DNA of 16,366 nt from Arsenophonus sp052174495 (GCA_052174495.1 JBQMRR010000028.1:1-16366), one strand, 5' to 3'; positions 1 through 8,676 are shown, numbered from the stretch's first letter. Made by a program: numbers and translations. The notes: generated from the letters alone by a model not told the origin.

Positions 1-695
1 CAAGCAAAATTGAGTTAGTTTGTTGGACAGTTCCTATCATTATCATCATCATTCTTGCCGTAATCACCTGGAAAACCACTCATCAATTGGATCCTTATAA
101 ATCATTAGAAAGTGATAAAAAACCAATTACTATTCAGGTCATTTCTACCGATTGGAAATGGATATTTATCTATCCAGAAGAGAATATCGGTACCATTAAT
201 GAAATTGCTATTCCTGTCGGTGTGCCAATTAACTTTAGAGTAACAGCTGAGTCAGTGATGAATTCTTTTTTTATCCCCGCACTTGGTGGTCAAATTTATG
301 CGATGGCTGGTATGCAAACGAAGCTTCACTTAATTGCTAATAAACCTGGTACCTATAAAGGTTTCTCATCAAGCTATACTGGTCATGGCTTTTCAGACAT
401 GAAATTTAATGTGATTGCAACGCCTAATTCAGTAATTTTTAATAAATGGGTGAAAAAAGTAAAAGCATCCAACAAAACATTAGATAGCATGGCTACATTT
501 AACCAATTAGCTAAACCTACTCACAATGTTCCAGTTACCTATTTTTCAAGCATAAAACCAAACCTCTATGAAGAACTAATATTAAAATTCGGCCACGAAC
601 ATTATAGCAATGATGCTAACAAAATCGAACATGAAATATCTATAAATCAATCAATGCATATAAACAACTCTGCTTATATCGATGCTAAGGAATAA
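1..695 (+). CDS. cyoA: Cytochrome bo3 ubiquinol oxidase subunit II (partial, N-terminus outside window)
   Basis: Subunit II of the proton-pumping bo3 ubiquinol oxidase in the inner membrane. The frame is open from the window edge (first full codon at 3), and the upstream codons encode a membrane segment (VCWTVPIIIIIILAVITW) followed by TWKTTHQLDPYK, which matches the end of the second membrane helix of E. coli CyoA. The TTG at 87 is therefore an internal Leu codon and not the start; roughly the first 85 residues, including the lipoprotein signal, are missing. The periplasmic cupredoxin-like domain follows, with DWKWIFIYPEE, VMNSFFIPALGGQIYAMAGMQ and a conserved LHLIANKPGTY segment. As expected for quinol oxidases, the CuA cysteine ligands of cytochrome c oxidases are absent. 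The His-rich C-terminal tail is divergent, as in the family. The stop is 5 nt before cyoB. Confidence 0.96.
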   Translation, partial: SKIELVCWTVPIIIIIILAVITWKTTHQLDPYKSLESDKKPITIQVISTDWKWIFIYPEENIGTINEIAIPVGVPINFRVTAESVMNSFFIPALGGQIYAMAGMQTKLHLIANKPGTYKGFSSSYTGHGFSDMKFNVIATPNSVIFNKWVKKVKASNKTLDSMATFNQLAKPTHNVPVTYFSSIKPNLYEELILKFGHEHYSNDANKIEHEISINQSMHINNSAYIDAKE

Positions 696-700
696 ATAGT

Positions 701-2698
701 ATGTTTGGTAAATTAACATTCGATTCAATCCCTATTCAGGAGCCAATTATTGTCATTACTGTAATTTGTATTTTGTTAGCTAGTATCACTATTTTAGGAG
801 TTATCACTTATTTCGGTAAATGGAAATGGCTGTGGAGTGAATGGTTAACTAGTGTAGATCATAAAAAAATTGGTATTATGTATATTATTCTTGCCATGGT
901 AATGCTGTTACGGGGTTTTGCTGATGCAATTATGATGCGAGGTCAACAAGCATTAGCTTCATCTGGTGAAGTCGGTTTTTTACCACCTCACCATTATGAT
1001 CAAGTTTTTACCGCTCATGGTGTGATCATGATTTTTTTCATGGCAACACCTTTCGTTGTTGGCTTAATGAATTTAGTCGTGCCATTACAAATTGGTGCTC
1101 GCGATGTGGCCTTTCCATTTCTGAATTCTCTCAGTTTTTGGTTATTTGTGGTTGGTGTTATCTTAATTAACTTGTCATTAGGTATCGGTGAATTTGCTCA
1201 GACTGGCTGGCTAGCTTACCCTCCATTATCAGGTAAGGAATACAACCCTGGCGTAGGGGTAGATTATTGGATATGGAGTTTACAAATTTCAGGAATTGGC
1301 ACCACTCTAACTGGTATAAACTTTTTTACTACCATTCTTAGGATGCGAGCATCTGGCATGTCAATGATGAAAATGCCTGTTTTTACCTGGACAGCTATTT
1401 GTACTAATATACTGATTATTGAAGCTTTTCCTATCCTAACTGTTACTATTGCATTACTCACACTTGATAGATATTTAGGGACCCATTTTTTCACTAATGA
1501 AATGGGCGGCAATATGATGATGTATATTAATTTGGTCTGGGCTTGGGGGCATCCTGAAGTTTATATATTAGTATTACCTATTTTTGGTATATTTTCGGAA
1601 GTTACAGCAACTTTCTGTAAGAAATATTTATTTGGTTATACGTCTTTAGTATGGGCAACCATTGTTATTACCGTGATGTCATTTATCGTTTGGTTACATC
1701 ATTTCTTTACAATGGGAGGTGGAGCAAATGTTAATGCCTTCTTCGGTATAGCTACTATGATTATTGCTATTCCAACTGGAGTAAAAATATTCAATTGGTT
1801 ATTTACTATGTACCATGGCCGTATCGAATTTAAAACACCAATGCTCTGGACTATTGGTTTTATTGTTACTTTTTCAATTGGCGGAATGACTGGCGTATTG
1901 CTGGCCATTCCCGGTGCAAATTTTGTTCTGCACAATAGTTTATTTTTAATTGCCCATTTTCATAATGTCATTATTGGTGGAGTGGTCTTTGGTTGCTTTG
2001 CTGGTATGACCTACTGGTTTCCAAAAGCATTTGGTTTTATATTAAATGAAAAATGGGGTGTTCGTGCTTTCTGGTTTTGGATTAGCGGTTTCTTTATCGC
2101 GTTTATGCCTCTTTATATACTGGGTTTCATGGGTATGACTCGTCGTTTAAGTCAAAATATTGATCCACAATATCATCCAATGCTAATGGTCGCTTCACTC
2201 GGTGTTGCGCTTATCGCTATCGGAATCACCTGTCAAATTATTCAGATAATTGTTAGTGTTCGTGATCGCCATAAAAATCGCGATTTCAGCGGCGATCCAT
2301 GGGGTGGTCGTACATTAGAATGGTCAACATCATCTCCAGCGCCTTTCTATAATTTCGCTAAAGAGCCACAAATTAATACACGTGATGCTTGGTGGAATAT
2401 GAAAGTGAAAGAAAAAGAATTTGTATATCAACAACCAACTAAATATGAACCTATTCATATGCCAAAAAATACTTCTGTCGGGATAATTATTTCAGTATTT
2501 TGTTTGATCTTCGGTTTTGCTATGATCTGGCATATTTGGTGGCTAGCAATTATTGGCTTTGTGGGTATTATTGTTAGCTGGATTGGTAAAAGTTTTGATG
2601 ATAACATTGATTATTATATCTCTGTAGAAGAAATTAAACATATTGAAAATCAGTATTACGATGAACTAAAAAAAAGAGGTATTCGTCATGTCAATTAA
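701..2698 (+). CDS. cyoB: Cytochrome bo3 ubiquinol oxidase subunit I
   Basis: Catalytic subunit of bo3 oxidase: oxidises ubiquinol, reduces O2 to water and pumps protons. At 665 residues it is close to the E. coli length (663), and the key residues fall at the same numbers. Visible are H106 and H421 (low-spin heme b), H419 (heme o3), H284, H333 and H334 (CuB) with Y288 of the His-Tyr crosslink, E286 and D135 of the D-channel, K362 of the K-channel, and the quinone-site residues R71, D75, H98 and Q101. I see no missing catalytic residue, so the enzyme should be active. A ribosome-binding sequence (AAGGA, 687-691) lies inside the cyoA tail. The last 11 nt overlap cyoC, suggesting translational coupling. 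An A8 run lies at 2668-2675 near the 3' end. Confidence 0.98.
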   Translation: MFGKLTFDSIPIQEPIIVITVICILLASITILGVITYFGKWKWLWSEWLTSVDHKKIGIMYIILAMVMLLRGFADAIMMRGQQALASSGEVGFLPPHHYDQVFTAHGVIMIFFMATPFVVGLMNLVVPLQIGARDVAFPFLNSLSFWLFVVGVILINLSLGIGEFAQTGWLAYPPLSGKEYNPGVGVDYWIWSLQISGIGTTLTGINFFTTILRMRASGMSMMKMPVFTWTAICTNILIIEAFPILTVTIALLTLDRYLGTHFFTNEMGGNMMMYINLVWAWGHPEVYILVLPIFGIFSEVTATFCKKYLFGYTSLVWATIVITVMSFIVWLHHFFTMGGGANVNAFFGIATMIIAIPTGVKIFNWLFTMYHGRIEFKTPMLWTIGFIVTFSIGGMTGVLLAIPGANFVLHNSLFLIAHFHNVIIGGVVFGCFAGMTYWFPKAFGFILNEKWGVRAFWFWISGFFIAFMPLYILGFMGMTRRLSQNIDPQYHPMLMVASLGVALIAIGITCQIIQIIVSVRDRHKNRDFSGDPWGGRTLEWSTSSPAPFYNFAKEPQINTRDAWWNMKVKEKEFVYQQPTKYEPIHMPKNTSVGIIISVFCLIFGFAMIWHIWWLAIIGFVGIIVSWIGKSFDDNIDYYISVEEIKHIENQYYDELKKRGIRHVN

Positions 2699-3305
2699 TT
2701 CAATAATTAATCAACATATTTCCCATGAAAATCATGCAGAATATAATATAGGTGCAACAAAAATATTTGGTTTTTGGATCTATTTAATGAGCGATTTGAT
2801 CCTGTTTGCTTGCCTATTTGCTACCTATGTTGTTCTAGTTCACGGCACTGCCGACGGCCCGATAGGAAAGGATATTTTTAATCTCAATTTTGTTTTGCTC
2901 GAAACCTTTCTGTTATTGTTTAGTAGTATCGCTTATGGATTCACTATGCTTGCGATGTATAAGCAAAAAATAAATTTAGTTAAGTTATGGCTATTAATTA
3001 CTTTTTTATTTGGATTCAGCTTTGTTATTATGGAATTTTATGAATTCCATGAACTTATTTCTAAAGGTTATGGACCTGATCGCAGCGCTTTTCTATCTGC
3101 TTTCTTTACGCTAATTAGCACACACGGTATCCATGTAAGCTTTGGTTTAGCCTGGATTATTGTAATGATAATCCATATATCACGTCATGGGCTCACTATT
3201 GTTAATCAAACCCGTTTAAGTTGTTTAAGTCTTTTTTGGCATTTCTTAGATGTTGTTTGGATCTGCGTATTTAGTGTTGTTTATTTATTGGGGGCGCTTG
3301 CATGA
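2688..3305 (+). CDS. cyoC: Cytochrome bo3 ubiquinol oxidase subunit III
   Basis: Membrane subunit III of the bo3 oxidase; 205 residues against 204 in E. coli. It has five hydrophobic segments and the family-typical stretches GFWIYLMSDLILFACLFATY near residue 30, EFYEFHELI in the middle, and STHGIHVSFGLAWI followed by FWHFLDVVWICVFSVVYL at the C-terminus. The subunit stabilises the complex and has no redox cofactor. The start at 2688 has an AGAGG ribosome-binding sequence at 2675-2679, within the end of cyoB, with 8-nt spacing. Its TGA stop overlaps the cyoD ATG (ATGA at 3302-3305). This use of TGA as a stop also shows the standard code is in force here. Confidence 0.97.
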   Translation: MSINSIINQHISHENHAEYNIGATKIFGFWIYLMSDLILFACLFATYVVLVHGTADGPIGKDIFNLNFVLLETFLLLFSSIAYGFTMLAMYKQKINLVKLWLLITFLFGFSFVIMEFYEFHELISKGYGPDRSAFLSAFFTLISTHGIHVSFGLAWIIVMIIHISRHGLTIVNQTRLSCLSLFWHFLDVVWICVFSVVYLLGALA

Positions 3306-3634
3306 ATTACACAAATACACCGAACTCTGGTGCTAGTCATGGCAGTATGAAGACCTATTTAATCGGCTTTATACTCTCCGTTATTTTAACGCTCGTCCCT
3401 TTTTGGATGGTAATAAATAGTACTATATCTCATGAGATCATTCTATGGATAGTTATTGGTACGGCAATCGCTCAGATCCTGGTGCATCTTATCTGTTTCT
3501 TACATATGAATACCTCTTCAGATAAAAGTTGGAATCTGGTTGCCTTCCTGTTCACAATACTTATAATTGCCATTATTATTATTGGTTCGTTGTGGATAAT
3601 GTATAACTTGAGCATCAATATGATGCTTGACTAA
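3302..3634 (+). CDS. cyoD: Cytochrome bo3 ubiquinol oxidase subunit IV
   Basis: Small membrane subunit of bo3 oxidase, thought to help assembly of the CuB centre in subunit I. It has 110 residues (E. coli 109) with three hydrophobic helices after a short polar N-terminus containing the family motif SHGSMKTYLIGFILSVILT. The middle helix is followed by HLICFLHMN, which is also typical of the family. It is coupled to cyoC through a 4-nt overlap and is followed after 16 nt by cyoE, so all five genes read as one operon. Confidence 0.96.
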   Translation: MNYTNTPNSGASHGSMKTYLIGFILSVILTLVPFWMVINSTISHEIILWIVIGTAIAQILVHLICFLHMNTSSDKSWNLVAFLFTILIIAIIIIGSLWIMYNLSINMMLD

Positions 3635-3650
3635 AGAGTTATCTATTTAA

Positions 3651-4535
3651 ATGAAGCAGTATCTACTAGTGACCAAACCAGGCATTGTTTTTGGCAATCT
3701 AATTTCTATTATTGGCGGGTTTATGCTCGCAGCTAAAGGTATAATAGATTACCCTCTATTCATTGCTACATTACTCGGTGTATCTCTGGTTGTTGCTTCT
3801 GGTTGTGTTTTTAATAATTATATTGATCGCGATATCGATAGAATAATGGAAAGAACCAAAAGTCGACCTTTGGTTAAAGATCTTATTGCGCCAAAAATTT
3901 GCTTAATTTATGCCAGTATACTTGGCATTTCTGGTATAACTTTACTATATATTGCTACCAATATCTTAGCAGTATTACTTGCTATTATCGGTTTTATTAT
4001 TTATGTTAGTATTTATAGTCTCTATATGAAACGTAAATCAGTTTATGGAACCCTGATAGGCAGTTTATCAGGAGCTGCGCCGCCACTTATTGGTTACTGC
4101 GCTGTTGCTGATCAATTTGATTTGGGAGCATTAATTCTGCTATTTATCTTTAGTTTATGGCAAATACCACACACTTATGCAATTGCTATCTTTCGATTCA
4201 AGGATTATGAAACTGCTAATATTCCAGTATTACCAGTAATTAAAGGAATTTTGGTCACCAAAGCTCATATTTTTCTATATATACTTGCTTTTATGGTAGC
4301 AACCATAATGTTAGCCATTACTGGCTATACCGGCTATAAATATCTTATTGTAGCCGTCACGGTGAGTTTGTGCTGGATTGGTATGGTAATTTCTGGCTTT
4401 AAAAATCAGAATGATGATCGTCTTTGGGCAAGGAAACTGTTTATATTCTCTATTGTAGCAATTACCACTCTCAGCGTTATGATGTCGATTGATCCAACTG
4501 TTACCACTGAACAGACTTTTATCTATTTCAAATAA
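3651..4535 (+). CDS. cyoE: Protoheme IX farnesyltransferase (heme O synthase)
   Basis: Integral-membrane UbiA-family prenyltransferase that attaches a farnesyl group from farnesyl diphosphate to heme B, giving the heme O used by CyoB. Length is 294 residues (E. coli 296). The Asp-rich prenyl-diphosphate/Mg site is clear near residues 55-69 (NNYIDRDIDRIMERT), followed by the loop with YMKRKSVYGTLIGSLSGAAPP and the second conserved loop SLWQIPHTYAIAIFRFKDY. Multiple hydrophobic helices alternate with these loops. It is the last gene of the cyo operon, 16 nt after cyoD. Its farnesyl donor would be made by IspA, also encoded in this window. The next 6.7 kb contain no intact gene. Confidence 0.97.
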   Translation: MKQYLLVTKPGIVFGNLISIIGGFMLAAKGIIDYPLFIATLLGVSLVVASGCVFNNYIDRDIDRIMERTKSRPLVKDLIAPKICLIYASILGISGITLLYIATNILAVLLAIIGFIIYVSIYSLYMKRKSVYGTLIGSLSGAAPPLIGYCAVADQFDLGALILLFIFSLWQIPHTYAIAIFRFKDYETANIPVLPVIKGILVTKAHIFLYILAFMVATIMLAITGYTGYKYLIVAVTVSLCWIGMVISGFKNQNDDRLWARKLFIFSIVAITTLSVMMSIDPTVTTEQTFIYFK

Positions 4536-4536
4536 T

Positions 4537-4564
4537 AATTTATCTTTAGTAGTAGTAGATAATT
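4537..4564 (+). terminator. Possible weak hairpin after the cyo operon
   Basis: Just after the cyoE stop, AATTTATCT (4537-4545) can pair with AGATAATT (4557-4564), with one bulged base, around an 11-nt loop. It is AT-only and lacks a following T-run, so it is at best a weak or decayed terminator. The rest of the spacer up to 4734 shows no gene. Confidence 0.22.
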
Positions 4565-4734
4565 GTCACTAATTTCATAGTTAAAACAGCTAAGATGCGA
4601 ACTAATTCTCTATTCTCTATTCATTTATTAATTTTACTAATGTTTATTCAATAAATAGATTAACGAATTAATGAAATAATTTTACAATATCCTCCTCTAA
4701 ATCTTCTAAGCAAAATCATAAATAATAATAAAAA

Positions 4735-5337
4735 ATGAGAGCAACATAATTAAAGGTAACTTGAAGTTATTGGCGGTATTTACATTACATATGTTGGTCA
4801 TATGTATACTATTACATATATTAATCAGTTATGTGCGTAATCTGAAAGATGCTAATAAATTAGTTACTTGCTCTAGTTATTGAAATTTATGTTATCAGTT
4901 ATACTGTCTATAGAATTTTATTTAGTTTGATGGTTGATCAATTTGATAGTAAGTAATTAATTATTACTAACAGCGTAATAACAGCGATGATGATACTTAT
5001 TTTCAGATATCATTATTGCACTCTTTATAAATTGCAGGAACTATATTTCTATCGCGATTATAGGATTACTTCCCGATCTGCTAGCGAACAAATAGAATTA
5101 AAGCTATGGCTTTTATAGAAATAAGTTTTAGCAATTCTTTTATATTCCAAAAGTTCTTGCCCAGATTATTACAATGTTATTAGTTTAGATGATATATAAG
5201 AAATAAACATATTCCTTAATGGAAAAGAATTATGTTAATTTTTTGGTATATAGAGTTTTATGAATGGTATGGCGTATTCTATTGATTAATTTGGTGGATA
5301 ATTTCAATAACAGAGAGATAATATTCCATAAAAAAGT
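4735..5337 (+). pseudogene. yajR: yajR remnant, 5' half (MFS transporter), interrupted by an insertion
   Basis: Decayed major facilitator superfamily transporter, the gene next to cyoE in E. coli. Pieces in shifting frames align collinearly with E. coli YajR as I remember it. LAVFTLHMLVICILL (from about 4770) matches GTVFSLRMLGMFMVL in helix 1. LKDANKLVT matches LQGASEALI. EIYVISYTVYRILFSLMVDQ, in the 4875-4950 stretch, matches GIYGLTQAVFQIPFGLLSDR and includes the MFS loop 2-3 motif region. GLLPDLLANK then NRIKAMAFIEISFSNSF, at about 5064-5145, match ALLSDL and NRTKAMAFIGVSFGITF. FWYIEFYEWYG (about 5241-5272) matches FWMIAILATTG. Several stops and frameshifts rule out function. The copy stops at about codon 207 and resumes at 7280. 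A start at the ATG at 4735 (MRAT) is a guess. Confidence 0.85.
5328..5337. repeat. Left copy of possible target-site duplication
   Basis: ATAAAAAAGT lies at the point where the 5' yajR remnant ends (frame reads NRE then HKKV, the NRESGMVKG region of YajR). A near-identical ATAAAAAGT lies at 7280-7288, where yajR resumes. The length and position fit an 8-9 bp IS256-family target duplication, but the A-rich sequence makes chance similarity possible. Confidence 0.4.
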
Positions 5338-5382
5338 CTACTCTACAGATAAATGCAAAATAGATATTACCTGTTTAATCCC

Positions 5383-6481
5383 CCCTTGCATAAACTAATT
5401 CGTAATTGTGCTAGAAAGCTGGTAGCACTTGTTGTTAAGGCTAAAGCTCGAAACTACAGTTGCACCAACATGCTAAATATCATTTTATCACCGAGGATCA
5501 TGCCATCGTCTATAACAATTATTTGATACTGAATTATATAAACTGCTATTGGTGATGTTAAGATTAAACTACTTAAGATTAGGAAATTTTAATGGCAACA
5601 GAATATATTTTAATAGCTTCTTTCTGCCATCTTATCTGAAGCGTACAAAATACCGAAGAGTTGCTATCATGGCTTTTTCTATGGGGGTATCCACCCGTGA
5701 TTTTCACTAAGCTCTGTTGGCGGCTTCTCGGTAAGAAGCGCATGATCTTTCTGTAGTACTATCAGCGGATTAAAACAGCTCTTCCTTGAAGAGCATCACT
5801 TAAGGCTAGCTGCGTGATTTAGTGATACGTTTAACGGTTACTTCTTGACTGAAGGCGTATGTCATTTTGTTAGGAAAGCTGATTGCTTTTGCCTGTTTGT
5901 TTATTATTGAGTTAATTAGCGTAGATATAAGGAGCTCATTGCGCTCGAAAATGCTATCAAGAATCAGAGAAGCAAACTAGGCGAACTTCTGGATGATCGC
6001 GAGCGCGTGGTTTAATTTTATTCCTAATGTTTATTGTTATGAAAAACGGTATACTCGGTTTCACTTCTCAAAGGCATTTAACCAAAATAATGGAAAGCTG
6101 TTAGATATTTAAATAGCACAGAGAGTCGTGACGCCGCTAATAAAGCCTTTGATTCTCCTTTGTTGATAAACTTTTCAGCGAAGCTATTTTGAAGCTATGA
6201 AGAAGCTAAAAAAGATCAAGAAGAACTATTAATTCTATGCTTTCTGTTAGTGCACTGTGCGTTAATAAAAATGATGAAGTCAATTAAATTAGCTTTTCGA
6301 CACAAGTATGAAGTTTATTAAGCCGAATGGTAGAAAAAGCTGGCTGTGGCTTAATATAAAAGAACCCTTTCAATGCTATTTAATCTGCTACAGGCTGCCT
6401 TAAAGAGCTAAGAACTACCTAATTGGGATTTGATCTACTTAACTCTGGTGGGTAGATAACGTTCAATTTAAAAGTGAATAG
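5383..6481 (+). pseudogene. IS256-family (Mutator-type) transposase remnant
   Basis: Decayed DDE transposase that reads collinearly through several frames. PLHKLIRNCARKLVALVVKA starts at 5383 and is the typical N-terminus (PL-E-LR-GAR-LLA-AVEAE). HAIVYNNYL follows (family RNGYLPER region), then IGDVKIKLLKIR (5548 on) and NRIYFNSFFLPSYLKRTK. MGVSTRDF (5681-5704) is the strong GVSTRDF signature, followed by ALLAASR and EAHDLS. EGVCHFVRKADCFCLFV (5851 on) corresponds to the ADGV-FNVR catalytic-Asp segment, with Asp replaced by Glu, and RRYKELIALENAIKNQ to G-KELLALEDGYRES. SRDAANKAFDS (6124 on), KAGCG (about 6339-6350) and LSMLFNLLQAA then NVQFKSE (6458-6478) complete the C-terminal part (FKL-QAAEK, GVKFKDG). 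About 1,100 nt remain of roughly 1,200. Stops and frameshifts throughout make it inactive. Confidence 0.87.
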
Positions 6482-7279
6482 GTTTACAAAGCATTAGAGC
6501 AGAATAAAATCTGATTCTTATATACCAGATTTATTAATAATTATCGGGATATTGATAATTTGCTTTGCTGTGCTAGGTGTGTCCTAGACAGCTAATTTAT
6601 ATTGTTAATTATGAAATATATTTTATAAAAATAAAATAATAAAAGGGCTATATTAGTAAAAATTATTCGTAAAAATCCCTTCTACTGTATGAAGAATTTT
6701 TACTACAGAAGTTACCATGAAAAAGCGAATAGTCATTATACAGATAAAAGAAACTCTTTCCTTATCCATGCTAACATAAAACTATATCTCATTAGTTGGC
6801 TCGTCAATAATCTGTCAGATAATATCAATTCATGCATTGAAACAACTCAATCTACTTTATTGCTCATATTATTACAGTGAATATGGTTATTCGCTGAGAA
6901 TATTTATTAGGATTCGATATCGTTAAAAAATCCCCGATTGCAGAAAAAACATATAACAATCTTACTGTGACTCTTTTAGCAAAACTAAATAATAAGGATA
7001 AATTATTTAATTATCTACGGTGTATTTTAAATATCTTAATTATTAAGAAATTGAATTGCTTTTTAAAAGCAGAGCAGAAGCTACCTTTTATTTCCAAAAA
7101 GATAAAGAATCAGTTTTAGGTCTATTATAAGTAAAATTTTATTGAAGTGTCTATTTTTTTATATAATGCGCTAATTTTAGAGCCTAACTCTAGGTTTAGT
7201 TTAATAGCCCTCGTTTTTCATTTTTTATGCATTCTTTTCTAACAAGAATTCCCTTGGCTGGTTACTAACCTGAGCTTCA
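6482..7279. other. Unexplained right part of the yajR insertion
   Basis: No recognisable gene in about 800 nt between the transposase remnant and the resumption of yajR. Two open stretches occur on the + strand. One is at 6689-6880 (63 codons from an ATG without a ribosome-binding site). The other is at about 6908-7118 (GFDIVKKSPIAEKTYNNLTV onward, no start). Runs of this length are expected by chance in DNA this AT-rich, and neither resembles a family I know. A short palindrome GGTTACTAACC lies at 7260-7270 near the inferred right end. Confidence 0.6.
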
Positions 7280-7288
7280 ATAAAAAGT
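7280..7288. repeat. Right copy of possible target-site duplication
   Basis: ATAAAAAGT, near-identical to 5328-5337. The frame then runs NKK, stop, FIAKL, corresponding to VKGSFSKVL of YajR, so the transporter gene restarts here. Confidence 0.4.
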
Positions 7289-7966
7289 AGTTTATCGCTA
7301 AACTAAAATAAATTTGTATAAATTTATACGCAGGAATCCCTTTTATTAAAAAGCTAAATCCCAATTTTTCTGATTTTTTGCGAGACGTCATCTTCATCAC
7401 CTATACACCTTTAATAATAGCATATCTTGTTTATGATTTAATCAGAAACAATAGTAATGTAGCATCTTAAATGCTTTGTTAAAATATAACTAATATAGTG
7501 CTAGAATATCTTGTCTAATCAGAATTTGCTACCAGTATTGTTGAGTGAGGTAGTCATAGTAATGATATTCAATCACTCCCTTTGGTAATGTCGTAGTTTT
7601 AACGTGAATACTAGAGTTAAGGTAGTGCTAGAGATATTTTATGCTATATCAGACTCATTTTGTTTTTTTTATTGAAGTGAACTTTTCAGTAATCGTCTTA
7701 CTATTCCCTTTCAGGGTAAAATGGCATCACTGTTTTCTATAGCGGGGATATATGTACAAAAACAGAGAAGACGCTGCGATTCATTAAGTCATAGTTGTGA
7801 CGTAGAAGCTGGATGATAACGCCTCACAAAATTTCTTTTCCACTCTTTTTTTAAAGAGCAGCAAATTGCCATATAAGACTTTAATATAATAGATTTCCAG
7901 GAGTAACGAAGATATAACATGGCAATATTGATTGAGTTATTGACCGTAAATGTACAAAGCACAGAA

Positions 7967-7985
7967 GATATCAATTTTTGATATC
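7967..7985. repeat. Perfect 8-bp inverted repeat at the end of the yajR remnant
   Basis: GATATCAA (7967-7974), 3-nt loop, TTGATATC (7978-7985). It sits at the inferred end of yajR, which converges on the yajQ remnant, so it could be a relic bidirectional terminator. No T-run follows on the + strand. The spacer from here to 8197 shows no gene. Confidence 0.35.
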
Positions 7986-8197
7986 CTGCTTTACGTGTTC
8001 ACTGAAGCATAGCGTAAGTTTTAAAGTGAGATAAATGGAGCATTAAGTAGCGAATAATGGGCAGTTATTATTGAAAAGACCAAAGAAGATGAGGTATAGT
8101 AAAAGTAATCTGTTGCCAGTTGAAATTGGGTATAACTATGAATCTGCTGTGCCAACTACTGCTCGATAGCTTTAACTCTGTATGAACTAAACGCTAT

Positions 8198-8676
8198 TTA
8201 CTTATAATTTTAACAGAAAAATAACTATGAGGGAACATTCAGGAGAATCACAGCAGTAGTCGTCTTGATAACTATGATACAAATGATTTAGAAAAGGATT
8301 CTCTCTACAAATAGATCCGTCCTCAAGTTGGTACTTTTAACGTATTTTTAATAAAGTTACTTCAGCCATAATCAATAATAAAAAGAAGTTTAGTTGAGCG
8401 GAGGAGATATACATATGGATAAATTACTCTTTTGAGTTCTTTCCAGAAAAAGGAATCTTCATTTTGTCCGTATTTGTTCAGGACGTCCTCAGTTATCTTT
8501 GTGTCTTTGTCTAAGGGGCAAAGGAGACTGGAATTATCTCTGGTTATCTATAAATGATAAATTCGTTGGGAAGCATACTTTTCAGTAATTTTCTCTTCAA
8601 TACAGTTATATCCAGCATTATCGACTTTGTCTTTGGCCTTTACTTAAAATTTTGAATAAATTATGACTATAGGGGC
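8198..8676 (-). pseudogene. yajQ: yajQ remnant (nucleotide-binding YajQ/UPF0234 family)
   Basis: Decayed copy of the small YajQ protein gene, in the expected place and on the expected strand. Reading down from 8673 the minus strand gives P-I-V-I-I-Y-S-K-F, stop, V-K-A-K-D-K-VDNA, which fits E. coli PSFDIVSEVDAQEARNAVDNA with one codon missing. The next codons give IEEK for VESR. Further on, in other frames, DVLNKYG corresponds to DILRAKL and KIPFSGKNSKE to VPE..HSGKTW. At the end AVILLNVPS (from 8254 downward) corresponds to AVMAMVRGG, and the frame runs to a TAA at 8198-8200. The remnant is 479 nt against about 490 for an intact gene, so decay was mostly substitution and small indels. The start codon is lost. 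The central matches are weak; position and length add support. Confidence 0.66.
8400..8417 (+). promoter_or_regulatory. Strong consensus ribosome-binding site and ATG, antisense to yajQ remnant
   Basis: GGAGGAG at 8400-8406 is followed 8 nt later by ATG at 8415-8417, a far better Shine-Dalgarno than those of the intact genes here. The frame encodes MDKLLF, then TGA, then about 52 further open codons to TAA. TGA is a genuine stop in this genome (cyoC ends with it), so only a 6-residue peptide would be made. It may well be chance. Confidence 0.3.

Larger units (their letters stand above)
5338..7279 (+). mobile_element. Decayed IS256-family insertion inside yajR
   Basis: Inferred extent of a mobile-element insertion, based on where the two yajR halves stop and restart with almost no residues missing between them. 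Its left 1.1 kb hold a recognisable Mutator-type transposase remnant on the + strand. The total, about 1.94 kb, exceeds the usual 1.3-1.5 kb of IS256-family elements, so the right 0.8 kb may be a passenger, a second nested insertion or later expansion. I do not see convincing terminal inverted repeats; the outer ends have decayed. The boundaries are approximate. Confidence 0.6.
7280..7985 (+). pseudogene. yajR: yajR remnant, 3' half
   Basis: Continuation of the decayed MFS transporter after the insertion. QESLLLKS (7331-7354) followed by IPIF matches AEPRLLKLNFGIM of E. coli YajR. IIAYLVYDLIRNNSNVA (7414 on) matches VVPFIIYAEVKRKMKQV position by position. SKLPYKTLI (about 7858-7884) matches the KEPPYVS segment at the end of the membrane domain. 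FPGVTKI (7894-7914) matches the start of the C-terminal ferredoxin-like YAM domain in relatives (PGV-EVLI). The interior (about 7470-7840) is too decayed to align by eye. The end is approximate and coincides with an 8-bp inverted repeat. The minus-strand open frame over 7789-7974 is a shadow. Confidence 0.75.

Noticed and set aside
87..695. TTG at 87 as the start of cyoA
   Set aside because: The frame is open to the window edge and the upstream codons match the end of the CyoA membrane helix, so the gene starts outside.
1264..1935. Minus-strand open frames at 1264-1512 and 1699-1935
   Set aside because: Shadows of the strongly conserved cyoB coding strand.
4787..4805. Palindrome ACATATG-TTGGT-CATATGT as an operator
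   Set aside because: It lies in codons of the yajR remnant that match helix 1 (LHMLVICILLH), so coding history explains it.
6689..6880. 63-codon open frame as a small gene
   Set aside because: No ribosome-binding site, no recognisable composition or family, and lies in the decayed insertion; frames this long are expected by chance.
7789..7974. 61-codon minus-strand open frame as a gene
   Set aside because: It is antisense to the readable 3' part of the yajR remnant and has no supporting start signal.
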